A DNA stretch of 64,000 nt from Mesorhizobium sp. L-2-11 (GTDB lineage Bacteria > Pseudomonadota > Alphaproteobacteria > Rhizobiales > Rhizobiaceae), in the NCBI RefSeq assembly GCF_016756595.1, contig NZ_AP023257.1:1814001-1878000 (forward strand), given 5' to 3'. Numbering within the stretch: position 1 is the first letter of the stretch; each line of letters opens with the position of its first letter. Made by a program: the position numbers and the translations under genes. Below, piece by piece: positions 28,001 through 36,400 of this stretch. The notes below the pieces were generated by a model. The model was not told the DNA's origin and searched no databases. It saw only the letters and a program-made list of their open reading frames with translations.

Positions 28001-28165
28001 CATGCGAGGATCGGCGGTTGGAACACTGTCGAGACGCGCACGATAGTCCGGGTCGACGTTCCGGGCAATTTCGACCAAAAGATTAGCCAGAGCCTCGCGA
28101 TCAATCTCTGTATCGTTCGAAGCTGCTCTTTGAGGAAGGCTGATTGGGTCGACGGTCGACGTCAA
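25100..28165 (-). CDS. Membrane-anchored OmpA-like protein with cytoplasmic domain and four 136-residue repeats
   Basis: 1021 residues. Residues 1-325 are polar and probably cytoplasmic; within them VEHVFLINRNSGLLITHVAA through GELRLWSEVGPFATLVAVIR looks like a roadblock/longin-type fold. One membrane span lies near 330-350 (WLVVAAVLLVLIPAGVWFFL). The periplasmic part has four repeats of 136 residues starting at about 357, 493, 629 and 765, each opening WQxYVSRL and containing FYISGLRDPxAADPQ and APPKSVRLSIVEDRIVA; repeats 1 and 3 are almost identical, as are 2 and 4. An OmpA peptidoglycan-binding domain closes it (FMLTGHSDATGRETANVSIS, NRRVSVTV). It would span from cytoplasm to cell wall and could report envelope state to the GTPase and cyclase encoded next. 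It starts 7 bp after the coiled-coil gene. OmpA domain certain; N-terminal fold tentative. Confidence 0.88.
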   Translation of the reverse strand: MTSTVDPISLPQRAASNDTEIDREALANLLVEIARNVDPDYRARLDSVPTADPRMETLRQLLVGREISELSRVTHLLDEPEQLAAAVGGVLPGAAARAPHAQLGEALAPAVERAVQRSIQRSPRTLTDILYPVFLPAIRKSIGEKIDQTFQSLNETLRHIFTWHGLKWRFEAWRTGASFSEVVLKHSLVYRVEHVFLINRNSGLLITHVAADNATSEDPQLISSMLSAIQDFVKDSFNEKEQSGLDTIRFGELRLWSEVGPFATLVAVIRGNPPEELHEIVRDVLFRIHDEYSQALEQFDGDSSQLVGIETQLHSCVELKQEDSSQGFPWLVVAAVLLVLIPAGVWFFLSWQSGQRWQAYVSRLSTQPGIIVAEQKVRDGQFYISGLRDPLAADPQSLLSGTQVDPARVHSHWQFYQSLHPEFVLKRLTASLTPPKSVRLSIVEDRIVAEGEAPDTWLDRARVAARQLEAGGPVFDISKVRDVSPAARAAEHWQTYVSRLEAQPGIIVAQQRASGGHFYISGLRDPQAADPQALLSGTGVDPARVHSQWQFYQSLEPEFVLKRLTASLAPPKSVRLSIVEDRIVAEGEAPDTWIDRARAAARQLSAGGPVFDISRVRDVSPEARAAEHWQAYVSRLSTQPGIIIAEQKVRDGQFYISGLRDPLAADPQSLLSGTQVDPARVHSHWQFYQSLDPEFVLKRLTASLTPPKSVRLSIVEDRIVAEGEAPDTWLDRARVAARQLEAGGPVFDISKVRDVSPAARAAEHWQTYVSRLEAQPGIIVAQQRASGGHFYISGLRDPQAADPQALLSGTGVDPARVHSQWQFYQSLDPKFVLKRLVASLAPPKSVRLTIIQDRIVAMGEAPAAWINRARVASQQLSADGLSLDISKLLELTPQELTHSRDAIQAVDIFFDSGKAVPGPAQLPVLDKLANQLTELAKDAREAGVTAQFMLTGHSDATGRETANVSISAARAETVRALLKKRGVDPELLLVRGAGTFEPAETEDSRTGSSANRRVSVTVTFH
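25683..27098 (-). repeat. Near-identical 600-bp direct copies, period 816 bp, within the OmpA-like gene
   Basis: Positions 25683-26282 and 26499-27098 align without gaps at an offset of 816 bp (272 codons, two protein repeats). I see only three differences by eye: the base after CTCCGGAT (about 26091/26907), CACTTTTT versus CACCTTTT (about 26223/27039) and GGCAATG versus GGCAACG (about 26235/27051). Flanking sequence in the same repeats is clearly more diverged, so the copy is recent or kept alike by gene conversion. Confidence 0.9.
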
Positions 28166-28172
28166 GTTCCGA

Positions 28173-28838
28173 TCAACTCACTTTCCAGCTACGTTCCGAG
28201 TTGTGCTTGTTGCCGACGGGATCCTGATTTAGACATTTTGCAACCTCGACAAACAGGCCAGCCAAAAGATTTCGGTCGGTCTTGACGTTGCTGAGATCGG
28301 AAAACATTTTCTCAATCAGCATCTGAATGCTTTCATTCTTTTGCTTGATTTCCTCACGCAGCAATTGATCGCTTCGATTTATCCGGTCCGCGACATCGCG
28401 CTCGAGCTCGCTCAATTGATCCGACAACGCGCGCACCTGCTTTTCAAGCGCCTGATTTTGCTCGCGAAGATTCCGGTCAATCTCCTTGTCGGCCTCGGCT
28501 CGTGCATCTTTTTCGTTCCGCAATTGCGCCGCGAGCGATTCGACCTGCTTCTTTGCATTTGACTCGTACATTTCAAGATTGCGCTTGGCCTCGGATTCGA
28601 CATCCTTGAAGCGCTGCAAGAACCGTTCTTCAAGCTTGGAAAAACGGCGGTCGTAGTCCTGCATCTGGTTGCCGAACAGCAGATCACGTATCTTGTCGAC
28701 ACCTACAGCGTCGCCGGGGACCCCGCTCTCGCGAGCCTGGACCCCCATGAAACCCAGCCCGTTTCCATCTGCATTGCTTATCAGTTTTTCGTCCGCTTTA
28801 CTTGCTGAAGAAGCGGTATTCGAAGATTCCTTAGCCAT
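28173..28838 (-). CDS. Coiled-coil protein, first gene of the GTPase/cyclase operon
   Basis: 221 residues, cytoplasmic, with no recognised enzymatic domain. After a Ser/Ala-rich start (MAKESSNTASSASKADEKLI) and a segment naming VDKIRDLLFGNQMQDYDRRF, residues about 75-195 form a long heptad-rich coiled coil (LEERFLQRFKDVESEAKRNL, LEKQVRALSDQLSELERDVA). The C-terminal part (KTDRNLLAGLFVEVAKCLNQ) is short and could be an interaction motif. It is likely an adaptor or scaffold for the OmpA/GTPase/cyclase module, since it lies 7 bp upstream of the OmpA-like gene. ATG 28838 follows AGGGGCATAAGG, a workable ribosome site. Function is inferred from context only. Confidence 0.8.
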   Translation of the reverse strand: MAKESSNTASSASKADEKLISNADGNGLGFMGVQARESGVPGDAVGVDKIRDLLFGNQMQDYDRRFSKLEERFLQRFKDVESEAKRNLEMYESNAKKQVESLAAQLRNEKDARAEADKEIDRNLREQNQALEKQVRALSDQLSELERDVADRINRSDQLLREEIKQKNESIQMLIEKMFSDLSNVKTDRNLLAGLFVEVAKCLNQDPVGNKHNSERSWKVS

Positions 28839-29753
28839 CCTTATGCCCCTTCATTTGAACACCTGCCACAGTGCAAAACCCAAAAACACCCAAGCATGTC
28901 AGCAAAATACCCGGCTCGCAAGCCGGAATCTTCTTGACTTATCCCAATTCGTGCGTCCCTTTTACATCTCTTGGACTAGCAGCAAATGTACGAGTTCCGA
29001 TTGGTGCCGCTGTGGCATCCTTTGTGATAGCAGCCACAACCGGCTAATCTAATCGACCATTGGACGCAATCTTACTATCGAAATGAGTAATACAATGTCA
29101 GGCTATAGTTACTGGAGCGCAACTAAGTAGCGCAGATTCATTAGAAGTATCTAAATTAGCTGGCCAAGCGGTGCGCATACTGTCTCGCACCCGGCTGTAT
29201 ACTGCGACGATCAGCTTCCGATGCGGGCCCAATGGTAGAAAGAAGGTCTTCTTCCGCACGGAGAATGGCTGTTCGAGAAAGCACCTCGGAATCGAGGCGT
29301 TTTGGGCCGATAGGAGGGGAGCAATAGCCCCAATAACTGCAGTCATCCACACCAAAGCTTCAGTGGGCTTGCACTGCGCCCCCGATTGCAAAAGACGTCA
29401 GTTTGCCGTAGCGATTGCACTCACACGGTGCCAGGGACCGCAGCTTGGGGTCATGGCGCCGACTCCGGGGATCGACACGAATATGCGGCATGCTTGGTTG
29501 ACGGGCATCTGCGACAGCTGGCGCCCAAGCTCGACGGCACGGATGCGAATGCTGCGCCAGGCTTCCAACATCGGTAGCGCGACAGGAGCAAGCTCGCTCT
29601 GCAGCCAAATGGCGGCGTCGCGGCGGCTCGGAAGAGTTCGCAGGAGACTGGTTGGACGCAGCGTCGCTGAGGACCGTTCCCTTCGGCAGGAATTCGCCGG
29701 CTGTGTTTCGGGACCCTGGTTCTACCTTTCGAACCAGGCGCGGGTAAGACGGC
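28839..29753. other. 915-bp region without a recognisable gene
   Basis: Holds the upstream region of the minus-strand operon and of the plus-strand trifunctional gene. 28850-29160 is clearly more AT-rich than its surroundings and contains a short perfect hairpin CCGGCT-CGCA-AGCCGG (28912-28927). 29170-29750 is GC-rich with open frames on both strands, but none shows a domain, a ribosome site or sensible composition. It may hold decayed coding sequence or long regulatory leaders. Confidence 0.6.
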
Positions 29754-32720
29754 GTGGCGGATAATCCCTTGGTTTCAATCGTGGTTCCTGCGCACAACGC
29801 GGAGGTAACGCTGGCGCGCGCACTCGATTGCCTTCTCGATCAGGAAATAGTGGATTGGGAGGCGATCGTCGTCGACGACGCCTCCACGGACGCCACCGCC
29901 GCGATTGTCGCCGGCTATGTGGAGCACGATGCCCGGTTTCGGACGTTGAGCTCTTCTGCGTATAGCGCCGCCGGCGCGCGCAATAGTGGGCTTTCGACAG
30001 CGCGCGGCCGCTGGCTCATGTTTTTGGATGCGGACGATTGGGTGGACGCCAGCTTCCTTGCGAAAATGCTGGCCCTACTTGAAGCCGCGCCCGATGCGGT
30101 CGCCGCCTATTGCGGTTCCCGGCGGGTGATGCCCGATGGCGACCTCACCCCGCCGAGCATCCCGACGGAGGTTGCGATCCAGCCCTTCGAAACATTCGCC
30201 CGCCGGTGTGCCATCCGCACTCACGCGCTGCTCGTCGACCGCAAGACAATTGTCGAGTTGGGCGGCTTCGATGTTTCGCTGCGCACCTGCGAGGACTGGG
30301 ATCTGTGGCAGCGCCTGTCACGTCTAGGCAAACGTTGGGTGATGGTCGACGAGCCGCTCGCTTTCTGTCGGACCAGCCCCAACTCGCTCACCCGCAATTC
30401 GACGCAGATGCTGGCCGATGCGGAAATCGTGATCGCCCGCGGCTTTTCTCCTGATCCCAGGGTCAAACAGCCAGCATCGGCTCACGTCAATGGAGCGATC
30501 GAGGCGAACGGCGGCACCGCTTCCGAAGCACTCGCGTGGTTCGCATTGTGGAACGCGGCGTCGGATTGCGGCCGCGGGCGCCGCTCGATCAGCCCGCAGA
30601 CGCTGCGCGCGCTCCCGGCAGGACGTAAGTGGGCGCGTGAGATCGCCAAAGTGGTCCTCGATGGCCTTATGGTAGGAAGCCTATCGGCGCCAGCGCAAAT
30701 GGCTGCCAGGTGGGACAGGTTCGGCGGCTCCCTCACCTTGTTGATCACCGAACTCGGCAAGGTCTGGGGCGATCCCGTCGCGGGTCGCCGCGTCCAATAT
30801 CACCTCGAGGAAGTGCTCCTCGACCTCGACGATCTTGCCGCGCCGCGCAGGCTGGCCCGGACGCTTGGAATTCGCGTCGATATTCGAAATCCGACCTCGA
30901 TCGAACTTCCCGAAGGAATCGATCGAATTTATGCCTATCTGATGCTGGATGGCCAGATCGAGGCTGTAGTGCAGTTCGGCGTACTCGGGACGGTGACAAG
31001 GGATCATTGGATTGAATTGATCCAGAATGTCGTGGCTTCTGAGCGGCTTGTAGACAGTGCGGCAAGGTTTGCGGGACGATCACCTGTACCGGAACAGCCC
31101 GTCGGCGCCGACATGTCAAACACGCTCGCAGCCGAGGCCTTGTCAGCAACAGCAGAGCGCGGATCTGATCCGGACAGCCACTTTGGCAAACTCGCGCAAT
31201 TGGGCGCGCAAGCGCGGGAGCTGGTTCGGTCGAGCGCCGAACCTGCGGCGCCTCCTGCGGCGCCGCGCCGCGCACGGCCCAGGCACGACAAGGATCGCAC
31301 GTCGTTCTGGAATGGGTATTTCGCGACCGAGGATCCCTGGAACTACGGTTCGTCCTATGAGCAGGAAAAATATGAGCGTCAGCTCGAAATTCTGCCGACC
31401 GGTCCGATCGGACGGGCGCTTGAGCTGGCCTGCGCGGAGGGGCACTTCACGCGGCAGCTGGCGCCGCGAGTCGGCCATTTGACCGCAACCGACATCTCCG
31501 CCGTAGCCATCGGGCGAGCGCGCGCGCGATGCAGCTATCAGCCGAATGTTGAGTTCGGCGTACTGGATTTCTGCGCGGACACGCTGCCTGGTGAGATGGA
31601 CCTGATCGTCTGTTCGGAAGTGCTCTACTATCTGGATGATCTCGCCGAGTTGCGGCGCATCGCCAAAAAAATCGTTGAGGCGTTGGCGCCTGGCGGCAGT
31701 TTCATCAACGCACACGCATTCGTGTTACGTGACAATGTTGAAAGGACCGGCTTCGACTGGAACACATTCGGTGCACAAGCGATCTCAGAAACTCTGGCAG
31801 CGACCGAAGGCCTCGTCCTCGATCAATCGATCCAGACCGAACTCTATCGCATAGACCGCTTCCGCCGCCAGTCACCGGACGACCTCGCGACGGAACCGAC
31901 AATCGATTACGTCCCAATTCGCGCACGCCTCGAAATCGGGGTCGCGCGAAATATCGTCTGGGGCGGGGCGCGGGCCCTGCGCCGCGACGTTGCGCGTAGC
32001 GAGCGGCGGCAGCGTATCCCTGTCCTCATGTATCACAGCGTTTCCGATGCAGGCCCGGCCGCGCTCGCCCGTTTTCGGCTCACGCCCGCCGCATTCCACA
32101 GCCAGATGGCATGGCTGCGCGCCAATGGCTTTCACGCGATTGGGTCCGAACAGCTGGAATGCTCCATCGCCAACCGTCAACCTTTCGTTGGCCGCTCAGT
32201 GCTCATCACCTTCGATGACGGCTTCCAGAACTTTGCCGACCATGCCTGGCCGATCTTGCGCGCGAACGACCTGACCGCGGAAGTGTTCCTGGTGACGGAC
32301 CTGGTAGGTGAAAATGCACAGTGGGATGCCTACAGCGGTCCGCCGACGCCGCTTATGGACGCCGGGACGGTGCGACGCCTCGCCGCCGAAGGTGCGTTCT
32401 TCGGAAGCCATTTGGCGACGCATCGCGCGATCGATGGTCTGTCGAGCTCTGACTTGGCCGCCGAGCTCCTGCGCTCTCGTATGTTCATCGAGCGGTGGAC
32501 CGGTCGGCCAACCTGCGCGTTCGCGGCACCCTTTTCTGTCACTGACCGACGGCTTGGCCGCTTGGCCAAGGAGTGCGGCTATCGGATCGGCTTCGGCGGC
32601 AGACACGGGACGGCGGGCCTCGATTGCGATCCCATCGACCTTCCGCGTATCGAGATTCGCGGGGATCGCTCACACGATGACTTTGTTGCCAAGATCGAGG
32701 CCGTGCTCGAAGAGCGGTGA
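29754..32720 (+). CDS. Trifunctional glycosyltransferase / SAM methyltransferase / polysaccharide deacetylase
   Basis: 988 residues with three enzymes in one chain. Residues ~5-230 are a family 2 glycosyltransferase (LVSIVVPAHNAEVTLARALD, AIVVDDASTDATAA, GRWLMFLDADDW). Residues ~515-700 are a class I methyltransferase of NodS type (SFWNGYFATEDPWNYGSSYE, RALELACAEGHFTRQLAP, LIVCSEVLYYLDD). Residues ~755-985 are a NodB-like deacetylase (VLMYHSVSD; metal and catalytic residues Asp821 and Asp822 in TFDDGF; His886 and His890 in SHLATH). Residues 230-510 are less clear, possibly linker plus accessory fold. It could elongate, methylate and deacetylate one glycan. GTG 29754 is the likely start; no strong ribosome site is visible. 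No signal peptide or membrane span, so it acts in the cytoplasm. It stands alone, and no nod box or nodA is seen nearby. Confidence 0.92.
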   Translation: MADNPLVSIVVPAHNAEVTLARALDCLLDQEIVDWEAIVVDDASTDATAAIVAGYVEHDARFRTLSSSAYSAAGARNSGLSTARGRWLMFLDADDWVDASFLAKMLALLEAAPDAVAAYCGSRRVMPDGDLTPPSIPTEVAIQPFETFARRCAIRTHALLVDRKTIVELGGFDVSLRTCEDWDLWQRLSRLGKRWVMVDEPLAFCRTSPNSLTRNSTQMLADAEIVIARGFSPDPRVKQPASAHVNGAIEANGGTASEALAWFALWNAASDCGRGRRSISPQTLRALPAGRKWAREIAKVVLDGLMVGSLSAPAQMAARWDRFGGSLTLLITELGKVWGDPVAGRRVQYHLEEVLLDLDDLAAPRRLARTLGIRVDIRNPTSIELPEGIDRIYAYLMLDGQIEAVVQFGVLGTVTRDHWIELIQNVVASERLVDSAARFAGRSPVPEQPVGADMSNTLAAEALSATAERGSDPDSHFGKLAQLGAQARELVRSSAEPAAPPAAPRRARPRHDKDRTSFWNGYFATEDPWNYGSSYEQEKYERQLEILPTGPIGRALELACAEGHFTRQLAPRVGHLTATDISAVAIGRARARCSYQPNVEFGVLDFCADTLPGEMDLIVCSEVLYYLDDLAELRRIAKKIVEALAPGGSFINAHAFVLRDNVERTGFDWNTFGAQAISETLAATEGLVLDQSIQTELYRIDRFRRQSPDDLATEPTIDYVPIRARLEIGVARNIVWGGARALRRDVARSERRQRIPVLMYHSVSDAGPAALARFRLTPAAFHSQMAWLRANGFHAIGSEQLECSIANRQPFVGRSVLITFDDGFQNFADHAWPILRANDLTAEVFLVTDLVGENAQWDAYSGPPTPLMDAGTVRRLAAEGAFFGSHLATHRAIDGLSSSDLAAELLRSRMFIERWTGRPTCAFAAPFSVTDRRLGRLAKECGYRIGFGGRHGTAGLDCDPIDLPRIEIRGDRSHDDFVAKIEAVLEER

Positions 32721-32758
32721 ATTTGTCAGTGTCCCGCCCGTTTACTTCGTTCGCAAGT

Positions 32759-33439
32759 CTATTGGACGACTTGGGACACCGCTGACATCACCTCCTGCGG
32801 GTTTGGCGCCCCGAACATGTATCGCCCACCCTCTGGAACCTCCGTGAAGCTCCAGCGGACGATCCCCTGCCGGTCCAGCAGGAACTGACCGGCCAGTTGT
32901 CCGTGTCCCACTGCCATCATCTGCTCGTCGGCTTCGGTCATTTCGTAATGGTCCCTCTTGCCCAGGATCTCGCCGGCCGCAATAGGATCCATTGGACTGG
33001 GCAACTCGCCTGGTATGTCGACCCGCATATCCTTTACCGCTGCCATCGAGACCTTGTACGGCCAGTTCGTCTCGTTTTCGGTGAATTCGAGATTGGGCAG
33101 TCCAAAAGCACGATGTGAAGCGCGTTCAGGGTCGGAGGCGGCAAGCAGATTCGGTATCGGGTGGTAACGGAAATAGAGACGCGCCCGTTCAATCGGCGTG
33201 TTGACCACCGTCAGGCTCTCCACGCCCTTTTCGCGCAGCTCCGGATCAAGCCGCGCCTGGGCGGCGATATGGCGCCGGCAAAACGCACAATGCAGACCCC
33301 GAAACAGGCCGACCAGCACCGGTTTTTGTCCGCGAAAGTCGTCAAGCGCGATCTTGCCTTCCCGGGTAATGGCGTCGAGTACCACGTTGGGCGCACGGTC
33401 GCCCGGTTGAAGCGGTACCAACTCACTACGCGCGGACAT
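32759..33439 (-). CDS. Peroxiredoxin-like AhpC/TSA family protein
   Basis: 226 residues with a thioredoxin fold (LQPGDRAPNVVLDAITREGK, PVLVGLFRGLHCAFCRRHIA). The two Cys are arranged as CxxC at the usual peroxidatic position, a form found in AhpC/TSA members of uncertain reductant. The rest differs from standard peroxiredoxins and has a long central segment (NWPYKVSMAAVKDMRVDIPG) followed by QFLLDRQGIVRWSFTEVPEG. ATG 33439 has GGAGG seven bases upstream, preferable to the longer frame that would overlap the next gene. It lies 17 bp downstream of the large cyclase/ATPase gene and is probably cotranscribed with it. Likely a thiol peroxidase or disulfide reductase; substrate unknown. Confidence 0.85.
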   Translation of the reverse strand: MSARSELVPLQPGDRAPNVVLDAITREGKIALDDFRGQKPVLVGLFRGLHCAFCRRHIAAQARLDPELREKGVESLTVVNTPIERARLYFRYHPIPNLLAASDPERASHRAFGLPNLEFTENETNWPYKVSMAAVKDMRVDIPGELPSPMDPIAAGEILGKRDHYEMTEADEQMMAVGHGQLAGQFLLDRQGIVRWSFTEVPEGGRYMFGAPNPQEVMSAVSQVVQ

Positions 33440-33456
33440 TTCCACCTCCAACCCGG

Positions 33457-36400
33457 CTAATCGAGAAAAGGCAGCACCACAAGCGCTTCCGGGTCGAGCC
33501 CGTGCTGGGCGCATACACCCTGCGCCAGGGAAAAATAGCGTTCGGCCTCGACCAGATTGTCGAGGTCGAGATTAAGCGTTGCGAGACCATCATAGCACGG
33601 AAACAGCAGCTGGGGCTCGCCCGTTTCGCGGGCTACGTCCAATGCTTCGTGGAACAAGCCAACCGCCAGTTCCGGACGGCCGTGGCACTGGTGGATCTGC
33701 GCAAGCACGATCAACGGCACCGGCAGGTGCTCGCGCTGGTCGAGCGCCCGGTCGATCTCGATGGCCTTCTCGGCAGCAGGCACGCCCTCCGTTGGACAGC
33801 GATCCGTGAAAGTACAACAAGCGACCGCCAGATTGGCTAGGAGGCGCGCCTGGAAACCCAAGTCGCCAATACGGCGCGCCAGTTCAAGACCGCGCCGACA
33901 GACCTCCATCGCCCGTGCCGGATCGATGGTCGTGTAAAGCACGCCGAGATTGGTGTAGCCGCGGCAGGCCGCGCCCAGGAGACCGGCGGCTTCAGCCAAT
34001 TCAATGCTATGCTCAACCTGACGCACGGCCTCACGGTTTCGCCCAAGGCGAGCCAATGCAACAGCCTTGGTATTAAGTGCCTCGGCGGTCACAAGAGTGG
34101 CATCACACCCTGCCTCGGAGACATGCTCCGTTGTCAGGGATCGAACGCAATCCAGCGCCGCATCTGCCCATTTTGCCGCGAGAGCGTGATCTCCGCTGCG
34201 GAACGCCTGTCGGCCACGCTCTTGCCAGAGATGCGCCTGCTCGATCGGGGCATCCGCTCCATCGAGGAGCGCTGCCGCTTCAGCATAACGGTATTCTGCG
34301 TTGTCCCGCTTGCCGACGTCCCAGAGCAGCCGACCGATCTTACGCAAAACTCGCGCCGACGCGACATGATCGGCTGACTCGCGGTATGCCTGCAACACCG
34401 TTTCGTAGTGGAGGTGCGCGATCTCGCGGCGGCCTGCCGGGCCGCTCAAATCGGCGATGCGCTCTGCAATTGCCAGTTTAAGCGGTGTTTGCCCGGTCGT
34501 GCCCAATGCAGTCAGTGCTCGCTCGTAGAAACGAAGGGCGTCGTCGTTGGCGTATATCATGCGAGCGCGATCGCCCGCCGCCTGCAGGTAATGCGCGCCC
34601 CTCTCCCGCTCGGCACTATGGGCGAAATGATGACCGAGCACGGTCAAATCCTCGAGCCGTTCCGGCTTGTCGCCGCACAGTTGCTCCAAGGCAGCCCCGA
34701 CCCGCCCGTGGATGTCAGTCCGGCGCTGCAGGAGCATATTCTGGTAGATCACGTCCTGCAGCAATGTTTGCGTAAAGCGGTAGCTTTGCGACGAGACCGA
34801 GCCTGATCCGGCAACTTCCTCGATGATTTCCGCATCGCAAAGCAGTTCGCAGCCGGCTTCCAGCCGGCCGGGATCGGATGTCACGGCTTTCAGAAGCGTC
34901 GCATCGAATCGCGGGCCGATTACCGCGGCTTCCTGGGCCAAACGGCGCACCTCCTGGGGCAGCCGGTCGACGCGAGCAAGCAACATTGCCTGGATAGTGG
35001 CGGGAATGTCGGTTGCGACTTCGCCTGCCGCAGTCCGCCATCGCTGGCCCTCGCGCATCAGTACACCGCGATCGATAAGGCCGCGGACGATTTCCTCCAC
35101 AAAAAGCGGGTTGCCGCCGGCGCGCTCGAGGATCTGGTCGAGAAGCCCTCCTGCGGAGTTTACCCAGCTCTCGCCGAAAAGGGCCGCCAGCAGGCTGCGT
35201 CCGTCATCATTGTCGAGCGGCGAAAGCCTGAGCGCTGTGTTACTGACCCGACTTGAGTCGAGCTGGCCATTGTCCGGCGCCGGACGATGCGTGACCAGCA
35301 ACATCAAGCGCGTGCGTTCCAACCTGTCCATCACGAAACGCAGTGCCTCGAGTGACACGGCGTCGGCCCAGTGAAGGTCTTCGACGACAATCAGCAGCGG
35401 CGACAACGCAAGCCGCCGTTCGACGATTGTGCGGACTGCGTAGAGAATTTGCCGCCGCAGCTGCTCGGGCTCGACGTGCTGCAAGGTGTCATCGGGATCG
35501 CCAAGGCCGAGCACATGGTAGAGCAAAGGCATCAGCCGCTTCGACTCCTCGCCCTGCAGGCCGAGGTCGGCAAGCAAGCCTGCGAGCTTCCCCCGCACTT
35601 CGTCCCCACTGTCGTTTTGCATCATGCCGGCAGCGCTGCGTACCACTGCGCCCAAGGCGCCAAATGATTGTTCGCCCAGCGGCGAGCACGTGGCCAGCCT
35701 CACGGCGACGTTGCGGAAACGATCTTCGTCGCCGACGCGGGCGACGAACTCCTTCACCAGCCGCGATTTCCCGATACCGGCTTCTCCGACGAGGCGGACA
35801 AGTTGGGCCGAGCCGCCGCACGCCTGGTCAAGGCTCGCCATCATTCTATTGAGCTCCGCACCACGACCTATCATCGGCGCACTGAGGCCGAGCGCCTCGA
35901 GCCCACGCGCTGGGCGAGGCGTCGCAAGCGGTGCATGCAGTCGATGGACGAGCACACTGCCAGCCTTGCCGCGAAACACGACATCACCCAACGACTCGTA
36001 AGAAAAGGCATGCCGGGTCAGCCGGTGAGTGAGCTCGCCTACCAGCACCTCACCCGGTGCGGCCAGCGATTGCAGGCGTTGCGCCGTATTCACTGTGTCG
36101 CCGGTCACCGAATAGGATTTGGCGGTGCCGATGCCCAATCCGCCGGTAACGACTGGACCAGTGTTTATGCCGATATGGAGTAACAGAGGCGAGCCGGAGT
36201 GGGGGGTGCTGTCGCCGAGCCGCGCCGTCCGGGCGATCATGTCGAGAGCGGCGCGAAGCGCACGTTCCGGATCGTCCTCATGTGCGACCGGCGCACCGAA
36301 CAAAGCGAGCAGTGCATCGCCGATGAATTTGTCGACGAAACCACCAAAGTTTCGCACGGCCGCCGTCAATTCCTTGAACAGCTGGTTCTGCAGCGCTTGC

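Noticed and set aside
29171..29764. 197-residue open frame before the trifunctional gene
   Set aside because: No domain, no ribosome site, Arg-rich composition typical of GC-rich non-coding frames, and it overlaps the start of the real gene.
29754..32720. NodS- and NodB-like domains taken as a nodulation locus
   Set aside because: No nodA, nodC-type membrane synthase or nod box is seen; the GT2 domain and fused layout argue for a different glycan.
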